Shown here: positions 58,323-64,000 of the stretch, piece after piece
Layout of the letters: the number at the start of each line of letters is the position of its first letter
Position numbering within the stretch: position 1 is the stretch's first letter
From: CAJQQY01 sp964564545
GTDB taxonomy: Bacteria > Bacteroidota > Bacteroidia > Chitinophagales > Saprospiraceae
NCBI GenBank assembly: GCA_964564545.1
Contig: CAZMBP010000051.1
Span: forward strand, 1-64,000
DNA: 64,000 nucleotides
Direction: 5' to 3'
The notes under the pieces: generated by a model
Databases searched by the model: none
The model's input: the letters and a program-made list of their open reading frames with translations, nothing else
What the model was told of the DNA's origin: nothing
Translations under genes and position numbers: made by a program

Positions 58323-60497
58323 ATGAGGTTCTTCTGTTTAATATTCATTTTTGGTGTATTCTCAAATTCCGTTGTTGGAAGCAATGTGGATAGCCTATTG
58401 AATGTGCTGGAGAAGCAAAAATTAACAGATGTAAGGAATTTATATAAAATTCATTTTGAACTTGGAGAGGAATATAGATCTCGAAAAGAAGAAAATTACA
58501 AATTAGCTGAACATCATTATTCGATTGCCTTAAATATTATCAAGGAAACAAATAATATCGAAAAGATAGCCAACTGTCTTTATGGGATTGGACATTCTCA
58601 CAAAAGAAGGAATAATTATCAAGAGGCTTTAGTGAATTTTAATAAAATTCTTGAGTTGAAAGATGAAGGCGATGATAAAGTCAAAAAGTCACAAGCCTAC
58701 AGTCAAATTTCAACCATTTACCAAGCTTTAGGAGATTATCAGAGAGCATTTGATAATCAAATGAAAGCTCTGCTGATATATGAAAGAAAAAATGATTTAC
58801 TAGGAATAGCTAATAGTAATTATAACCTTGGAACTATTTTTTATTACCAAAACCAATATGAAAGGTCTTTAGAATTTTATCTCAAGGCTAAATCTATTGT
58901 TGATGATTTACAAAATGAAAAATTTGATTATTCCTGTAGCGCCGCTTTAGGATCTGTTCATGAAAAATTAAAAAATAATGAAGAGAGTCTTAAGTATAAT
59001 ATGCTTTCTCTTCAGCTAGCTGAGAAGCAGGAATATAAAACAGGGATTGCTTATTCAAAAGGTAATATAGCTATGAATTATCTCACTCAAGGAGATTTTT
59101 CAAAAGCAGAAAAATATTTAAAAGAATCGATTGCATTAAAGCATGAACTTGGTGATAGGTATGGAACTCTTGGAAATGGAATTGATTTGTCTCAATTATA
59201 CATTCTATGGGAAAAACCTAAAATGGCTATTCCTATTTTGGAAAAAGCTTTAGATCTAGCCATTACTGTTGAATCTAAAAACCGTGAGTCAGATATTTAT
59301 AAAAGGTTTGCTTCCGTTTATGATGAGCTTAATAATCCTGTTAAGTCTCATTTTTACATGAAAAAATATGTGGCACTTAAAGATTCCTTGTTGAATGAAA
59401 AAACATTGGAGGAAATGGGGCAGTCTCAAAAACGATACGAAGTACAAACCAAAGAACATGAAATTGAAATCCTAAGAAAGGAAAATCAAATCTTAGGAAA
59501 AGACAAAGAAATCCAACAACTTCAAATTTATATAGGTATCATTGTTATTATTGCTTTTTTATTTGCTGGATGGTGGATTAGGAATAGAATGAAACTTCAA
59601 CAAAAAACTAATCAATTATTAGAAGAGAAAAATGAAGAGATTAAAGTGCAGAATTTAGAATTAAAATCTGCTCAAGATCAATTGATTAATGCAAATACTT
59701 TATTAGAAGAAAATAATCTTCTTCTAGGTGATAAAAATGAAGAGATCAAGGTAAAGAATAAGCAGCTGGAACATTCTAATGAGGATCTTCAGCAATTTGC
59801 TTATGTTGCTTCTCATGACTTGAAAGAGCCACTTAGAATGATAAACTCTTATACGAAATTAATTGAACGGAGATATAATGATTTATTTGATGAATCAGGA
59901 AAAGAGTTTATGCATTTTGTAACTGATGCAGTCAAAAGGATGGAAACTTTGTTAGATGATTTATTGGATTTTTCAAGAGCAGGAACTCAAGAAACTCCTA
60001 AAGAGGGTATCTCTGTTGAAACAGTCATGCTATTGGTAGAAGCGAATCTTCGACATAGATTTGAATTGCTTAAAGCAAAATTAATTGTCAACAATGAAAA
60101 CCTTCCTGCGATAAAAGCTCACCGAACTCAGCTATTACAATTATTACAAAACCTAGTCAGCAATGGTGTCAAATTTAAAGGTGATCGCGATCCTATTGTA
60201 ACGGTTGATTGTGTAAAAAGAGAAGACGATTATGTTATTTCTGTAAAGCATAATGGAATCGGAATTTCTGATGAAAATAAAAAGAAGGTTTTCGAAATGT
60301 TTAAACGATTGCACACTCGAGATGAATATGAAGGAACAGGTATTGGTTTAGCTACTTGTAAAAGAATTGTTAGTTCGTGGGGTGGCGATATTTGGGTAGA
60401 ATCAGAAGTCGGAGAAGGGAGTACTTTTTTCTTCTCGATTCCTAATTTTGCAGTTGAAGAAAAATCTCAAAATTTACCGAATGCTGTTCTTAATTAA
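58323..60497 (+). CDS. TPR-containing membrane histidine kinase with altered ATP-site residue
   Basis: With ATG at 58323 (preferred over TTG at 58317) the protein has 724 residues: signal peptide (1-17), six to eight TPR repeats (about 40-340), a coiled coil, a transmembrane helix (about 402-420), a second coiled coil (425-485), HisKA with phosphoacceptor H498 (F-A-Y-V-A-S-H-D-L-K-E-P-L-R) and HATPase_c. The N-box is L-V-S-N-G-V-K-F and the G2 motif G-T-G-I-G-L-A-T. In the G1 box the usual D-x-G-x-G is H-N-G-I-G: H643 is encoded by CAT (60249-60251), one base from GAT. That Asp normally contacts the adenine, so ATP use may be impaired or altered. No receiver domain is fused; the response regulator at 33309 is not linked. 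Confidence 0.88.
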   Translation: MRFFCLIFIFGVFSNSVVGSNVDSLLNVLEKQKLTDVRNLYKIHFELGEEYRSRKEENYKLAEHHYSIALNIIKETNNIEKIANCLYGIGHSHKRRNNYQEALVNFNKILELKDEGDDKVKKSQAYSQISTIYQALGDYQRAFDNQMKALLIYERKNDLLGIANSNYNLGTIFYYQNQYERSLEFYLKAKSIVDDLQNEKFDYSCSAALGSVHEKLKNNEESLKYNMLSLQLAEKQEYKTGIAYSKGNIAMNYLTQGDFSKAEKYLKESIALKHELGDRYGTLGNGIDLSQLYILWEKPKMAIPILEKALDLAITVESKNRESDIYKRFASVYDELNNPVKSHFYMKKYVALKDSLLNEKTLEEMGQSQKRYEVQTKEHEIEILRKENQILGKDKEIQQLQIYIGIIVIIAFLFAGWWIRNRMKLQQKTNQLLEEKNEEIKVQNLELKSAQDQLINANTLLEENNLLLGDKNEEIKVKNKQLEHSNEDLQQFAYVASHDLKEPLRMINSYTKLIERRYNDLFDESGKEFMHFVTDAVKRMETLLDDLLDFSRAGTQETPKEGISVETVMLLVEANLRHRFELLKAKLIVNNENLPAIKAHRTQLLQLLQNLVSNGVKFKGDRDPIVTVDCVKREDDYVISVKHNGIGISDENKKKVFEMFKRLHTRDEYEGTGIGLATCKRIVSSWGGDIWVESEVGEGSTFFFSIPNFAVEEKSQNLPNAVLN

Positions 60498-60640
60498 TTG
60501 TAAGAAGTTCAAGTGACTAAAAAATAACAATACATTTACAATTGGCATAATGCCTACCTAGATTAACTTTCCTTTCTTTTTTTCAAAAAACCATTCCACT
60601 CATAATTGTAATATCTCATCAGAATGATTATTTTCGTTCG

Positions 60641-62650
60641 ATGAAATTACTTCCTTACTTCCTATTATTAAGTGCTACTTTTTTTATGACCTCAATTGGT
60701 TGTAGCCATGATTCGACTCCTTCTTCTGAAGCAGAAATTACCTCATTTTATCCTTCGTCAAAACCATGTACTCGATGGTGGTGGTTCGCCACAGAAATCA
60801 AAAAGCCAGATATCAAATATCAATTAGATTGGGCGAAAGAAAACAATTTTGGTGGAGTCGAGATTGCTTGGGTTTTTCCATTACATCGCTATCAAGCAAT
60901 GTACAAGCGAAGTTATAATCGACATTACCCAGTTGATACGAGTGCTCAAAAGTGGCTAAGCCCTGAATGGTCTGAAATGGCAGCCTACACAAAATCTTAT
61001 GCAGACTCGATTGGCTTGGCTTGCGATTTCACCCTAGGAAGTGCGTGGCCTGTAGCTGGAAGTAATATTGAAAAAGAACACACCACTCAAATTTATGGAG
61101 ACACTTCTTTTCGACAAAAATTAACGTTTGCTTGGACTTGGCCAGAGAATCAATTGGTCATCAATCATCTCGACAGTAGTGCCTTTAATCGCTTCGCAAA
61201 ACCTGTTGGTGATGCACTAGAAGATGCTTTGAAAGGAACAAAGTCCGCTCTGTTTACAGACTCCTGGGAAATCAAACTCAATGGGAAAAATAAAGTATGG
61301 ACACCCGGTTTTGAAAAAACTTTCCAAGAAGAATTTGGGTACGATATCATTTCATTTATGGAGGATAGTCTAGATTTATTTCCGGATGTTCGCTATGACT
61401 ATATGTTGCATTTGGATGATTATGTAACCAATGGATTTTACAAACCTTATGTTGAAAAATGCAAAGAGCTAGGAGCTTACTCACGAGTTCAATGTCTCGC
61501 TTCGCCAACTGATGTGATGACGACTTATTCTTTAGTCGATATTCCCGAAACAGAATCTATGTTGAATAACCCGAATTATTCTCGCATTGTAAGCTCATCT
61601 GCTGCGTTGGCTTCCAAGCGATTAGTTTCGAGTGAGACTTTCACTTGTATGTATGGTTTCCCTGCAACCTATTTACGAAAGGAACAAACTGCCGATTTGA
61701 AAATGGTTGCTGATGCTATGTTTGCACAAGGCGTCAATCATCATTTTTATCATGGAATGCCTTACAATCCAAAAGGAGTAGATTCAGTTGATTTTTTTGC
61801 AACAACATATTTTGGACCAGGAGGAAGTTTGACGCCAGAGTTACCTGCTTTTAATTCTTATATGGAAAAAGTTTCTGGCATTATGCAAAAAGGAAAAACC
61901 TATTCCGATGTAGCGGTTTATATTCCTTACGAAGATGGTGTGATGAAAGGAGCTTACCCACCTGAACGGCAACGAGTTTGGGTTTGGGGAGAATATGAAT
62001 TGCGTTATGTTTTCCCTCCGAAGGAAACAGAAGGTTATCATCCGTTGTGGATCAATAGATATTTTTTGGAGCAAGCTGATTTCCAAAATGGAAAATTAGA
62101 AATTGGCGATGCAGAATTTTCTACACTTTATATTGATGTAAAATATATGGATGTTCGTGCGCTACAACGAGTATTAGTTTTAGCAAAAAAAGGATTACCT
62201 GTTTGTTTGAAAAAAAATCCAAAACAACCAGGGAAAGTTAAGTTCGAAAAATATGATGACTTGCTTAAGGAGTTATCTTCATTGCCAAATGTTTCTAACG
62301 ATTTTCAAAAAGTTGTTAATCATTTGCCTTTGATTCAAGGAGACGATTTACCTGAATATTGGAGTAGGGTAGAAGCGGATGGAACACATTATTTGTTTTT
62401 AGCTCAGATGCCTTCGAAGGATTTAAAATATCCAGTTTACTCTGGTCAGTCATTGATGGAGCAATCTGATTTCAAAGAATTAATCATTAATGTTTTTGGG
62501 AAAACTATTAAACAGAAATTCGAATTTAAACCTTATCAATCTTTGATGTTAAAGATTTCTCCAAATGGGAAAATGGAAATGGTAGATATTTCGTTTGTTC
62601 CAAAAGATCCAATTGTTCGACCAAAAGAAAAACAACGAATGAATTTTTAA
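60641..62650 (+). CDS. lipoprotein GH106-like (alpha-L-rhamnosidase-type) glycoside hydrolase
   Basis: This 669-residue protein has a signal with lipobox-like S-I-G-C (C21). The N-terminal region P-C-T-R-W-W-W-F-A-T-E-I-K-K-P-D-I (about 42-58) and G-G-V-E-I-A-W (73-79) match the start of GH106-type alpha-L-rhamnosidase-like enzymes. T-D-S-W-E (about 207-211) and S-S-E-T-F-T (about 329-334) hold candidate catalytic acidic residues, as expected for this clan. The C-terminal part is shorter than many family members, which are often about 1000 residues, and lacks an obvious beta-sandwich, so substrate preference is unsure. The downstream GH28 gene suggests a pectin-related locus in which rhamnogalacturonan pieces are degraded. 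A repeat element lies between the two genes. Confidence 0.72.
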   Translation: MKLLPYFLLLSATFFMTSIGCSHDSTPSSEAEITSFYPSSKPCTRWWWFATEIKKPDIKYQLDWAKENNFGGVEIAWVFPLHRYQAMYKRSYNRHYPVDTSAQKWLSPEWSEMAAYTKSYADSIGLACDFTLGSAWPVAGSNIEKEHTTQIYGDTSFRQKLTFAWTWPENQLVINHLDSSAFNRFAKPVGDALEDALKGTKSALFTDSWEIKLNGKNKVWTPGFEKTFQEEFGYDIISFMEDSLDLFPDVRYDYMLHLDDYVTNGFYKPYVEKCKELGAYSRVQCLASPTDVMTTYSLVDIPETESMLNNPNYSRIVSSSAALASKRLVSSETFTCMYGFPATYLRKEQTADLKMVADAMFAQGVNHHFYHGMPYNPKGVDSVDFFATTYFGPGGSLTPELPAFNSYMEKVSGIMQKGKTYSDVAVYIPYEDGVMKGAYPPERQRVWVWGEYELRYVFPPKETEGYHPLWINRYFLEQADFQNGKLEIGDAEFSTLYIDVKYMDVRALQRVLVLAKKGLPVCLKKNPKQPGKVKFEKYDDLLKELSSLPNVSNDFQKVVNHLPLIQGDDLPEYWSRVEADGTHYLFLAQMPSKDLKYPVYSGQSLMEQSDFKELIINVFGKTIKQKFEFKPYQSLMLKISPNGKMEMVDISFVPKDPIVRPKEKQRMNF

Positions 62651-62809
62651 TAGCACTTCCTACTTAGTACCTATCACGTGGTGGTCTGCTTTAGCTGACC
62701 TAAAAAAAGCGCAAAGCGATTTTTTCAAAAGTATAAAATGTATTTTTTTAAGAAATCAAAATGCCACTTTTTAGGTCAGCTAAAGCAGACCAATAGGTTA
62801 GAAGTGTTA
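62651..62809. repeat. Interspersed inverted repeat, family 'AGGTCAGCTAAAGC' copy 3
   Basis: The left end starts directly after the GH106-like stop codon (TAGCACTTCC), with GGTGGTCTGCTTTAGCTGAC inside. The right arm reads AGGTCAGCTAAAGCAGACC and ends GAAGTGTTA at 62809. The interior word GCAAAGCGATTTTTT is the reverse complement of that in copies 1 and 2, so this copy is inverted. No gene is inside. Confidence 0.78.
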
Positions 62810-62833
62810 GCAAACACAAAAGACATAAAAATT

Positions 62834-64000
62834 ATGCGAAAAATATTTTTCATTTATATTTTAATTTTTTGCCAAATAAATCTCTTTTCCCAAGATTATA
62901 ATATTCGAGATTTTGGCGCAAAACCCGATGCCAAAACTCTCAATACTTCTGCAATCCAATCGGCCATAGATGCTGCCACAAAAAATGGAGGAGGTCGAGT
63001 AATCATTCCAAAAGGTAAATTCCTCACCGGTGCATTTTTTCTGAAAACAGGAACCGAATTACATTTACAAAAAGATGCCGTCATCCTTGGCAGTACCAAC
63101 CCTAAACATTATTTCAAACTCAACCGATGGAAAGCACTAGTTATGGCCGATAGCCAAGAGGATATTTCTATCACAGGTCATGGAGAAATAAATGGACAAG
63201 GTCGAGAGTTAGCCTTGCATATTGATAGCTTATTTTATGCAGGTCAAATAGATAGTGCGCAATACAACTTCGTAGAAAAGCGCCCAAAATATTATTTACG
63301 ACCACAGCTTATCGAGTTTGTCAGTTGCAAAAAAATAGCCATCAAAAATGTAACGCTTCGCAACGCAGCATGCTGGGTACAGACTTATGACAAGTGTGAA
63401 AACATCGTCATGGATAGTGTTCACACAGAAAGTGATGCCTATTGGAATAATGATGGAATTGATATTCAAGATTGCAAAAATGTGCGGATCACAAATTGTT
63501 TTGTCAATTCCGCTGACGATGGTATTTGCATCAAATCTCAATACGAAGATTACCTATGCGACAATATTTATATTGCAAATTGCACCGTTCGATCAAGTGC
63601 AAGCGCGGTGAAATTTGGAACAGTTTCACACGGAGGTTTTAAAAATGTAACGATTAAAAATATCAAAATCTATGACACCTTTCGTTCGGCAATTGCCATT
63701 GAAGTAGTCGATGGAGCTGTACTTGAAAATGTATTGATTGATAGTATCACCGCTGTAAACACAGGCAATGCAATTTTTATCAGACTCAGCGAAAGATCAA
63801 AAAAGAAGAAGATGGGGGTTTTGAAAAATGTCATTTTGAAAAATATAAAAGTAGAAGTTGCTTTCGAACGTCCTGATTATAAATATGAAATTCGCGGACC
63901 AGCACTTCCATTTTTTCATAATACATTTCCTTCTTCGATTACTGGCATTCCAGGTTATCCTGTAGAAAATGTTAGACTTGAAAACATTGAAATTATTTAT
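62834..64000 (+). CDS. GH28 polygalacturonase-family protein, cut by window end
   Basis: An ATG at 62834 opens a frame that stays open to the window end (389 codons seen). The start M-R-K-I-F-F-I-Y-I-L-I-F-C-Q-I-N-L-F-S-Q is a signal peptide. It is followed by I-R-D-F-G-A-K-P-D and A-I-Q-S-A-I-D-A-A, the usual GH28 beginning, then a right-handed beta-helix. The catalytic region shows N-N-D-G-I-D and D-D-G-I-C-I-K-S, the acidic residues of polygalacturonases, followed by V-S-H-G-G-F-K-N-V with the conserved His. It should hydrolyse galacturonosyl linkages in pectin, probably outside the cytoplasm. The C-terminal end is not visible. It is likely part of one locus with the GH106-like gene upstream. 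Confidence 0.88.
   Translation, partial: MRKIFFIYILIFCQINLFSQDYNIRDFGAKPDAKTLNTSAIQSAIDAATKNGGGRVIIPKGKFLTGAFFLKTGTELHLQKDAVILGSTNPKHYFKLNRWKALVMADSQEDISITGHGEINGQGRELALHIDSLFYAGQIDSAQYNFVEKRPKYYLRPQLIEFVSCKKIAIKNVTLRNAACWVQTYDKCENIVMDSVHTESDAYWNNDGIDIQDCKNVRITNCFVNSADDGICIKSQYEDYLCDNIYIANCTVRSSASAVKFGTVSHGGFKNVTIKNIKIYDTFRSAIAIEVVDGAVLENVLIDSITAVNTGNAIFIRLSERSKKKKMGVLKNVILKNIKVEVAFERPDYKYEIRGPALPFFHNTFPSSITGIPGYPVENVRLENIEIIY

Noticed and set aside
1..64000. CRISPR array, rRNA or tRNA genes
   Set aside because: No regularly spaced direct repeats of array type, and no cloverleaf with a GTTCRANNC arm, were seen. Repeats present are inverted and of few copies. A tRNA search program would be decisive.

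Overview
The window is AT-rich DNA from a member of the Bacteroidota, and most likely a free-living, gliding or environmental type related to the Saprospiria; the class is inference, the phylum is well supported. Three large secreted proteins end in type IX secretion (T9SS) C-terminal sorting domains (45896-49825, 52955-54184, 55809-58088), and a T9SS plug protein is encoded at 13873-15264. Several promoters fit the Bacteroidota TAnnTTTG -7 element, Shine-Dalgarno sequences are weak, and many genes belong to Bacteroidota-typical families. No rRNA, tRNA or CRISPR array was seen by eye.

Layout. 1-10.4 kb: a VanZ-like membrane protein, a DUF1801 protein, a cysteine-free SUMF1-like protein, two SDR oxidoreductases, three small secreted proteins, a DUF3089 hydrolase, an M28 peptidase, and a DUF559 nuclease inside a terminal-inverted-repeat element. 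10.4-18 kb: a double-domain FKBP isomerase, a coiled-coil protein, a lipocalin-like secreted protein with a gamma-carbonic anhydrase, the T9SS plug, DoxX, a hotdog thioesterase and a saccharopine-dehydrogenase-like reductase. 18-29 kb: a TerB-like protein, a polysaccharide chain-length and ligase/polymerase pair, an M14 deacylase, a beta-propeller protein, a GNAT/FemAB-like transferase, a BamA/TamA-like outer-membrane protein, HemW and a NYN-domain protein. 29-37.6 kb: a 1037-residue propeller/Y_Y_Y/adenylate cyclase, an 860-bp repeat-rich non-coding stretch, an orphan response regulator, a PH-like protein, a broken propeller fragment, an unrecognised 477-residue protein, a DUF5655 protein and an FG-GAP propeller. 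37.8-55.7 kb: an outer-membrane beta-barrel receptor, a TlpA-like protein, TsaC/Sua5, a porin, a lipoprotein cytochrome c, PEP carboxykinase, a giant T9SS adhesin-like protein, an acetyl-CoA hydrolase family enzyme, two tiny proteins, a Kelch protein and a PI-PLC-like lipoprotein. 55.8-64 kb: a T9SS protein, a TPR histidine kinase, and the start of a pectin-type polysaccharide locus (GH106-like followed by a GH28 cut by the window end).

The most distinctive property is not one gene but the density of short inverted-repeat elements of several unrelated families. They abut or supply stop codons, chiefly in convergent gene pairs (10.44, 21.7, 25.48 and 40.35 kb). One family consists of a DUF559-encoding element (9357-10013) and a gene-less copy with the same terminal repeats (21662-21864). 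A different family overlies the 5' end of the BamA-like gene. A second theme is a possible regulon: Crp/Fnr-like TGA-N6-TCA sites and a near-identical 20-bp motif lie upstream of PEP carboxykinase and the acetyl-CoA hydrolase family gene, in a window that also encodes an apparently intact adenylate cyclase.
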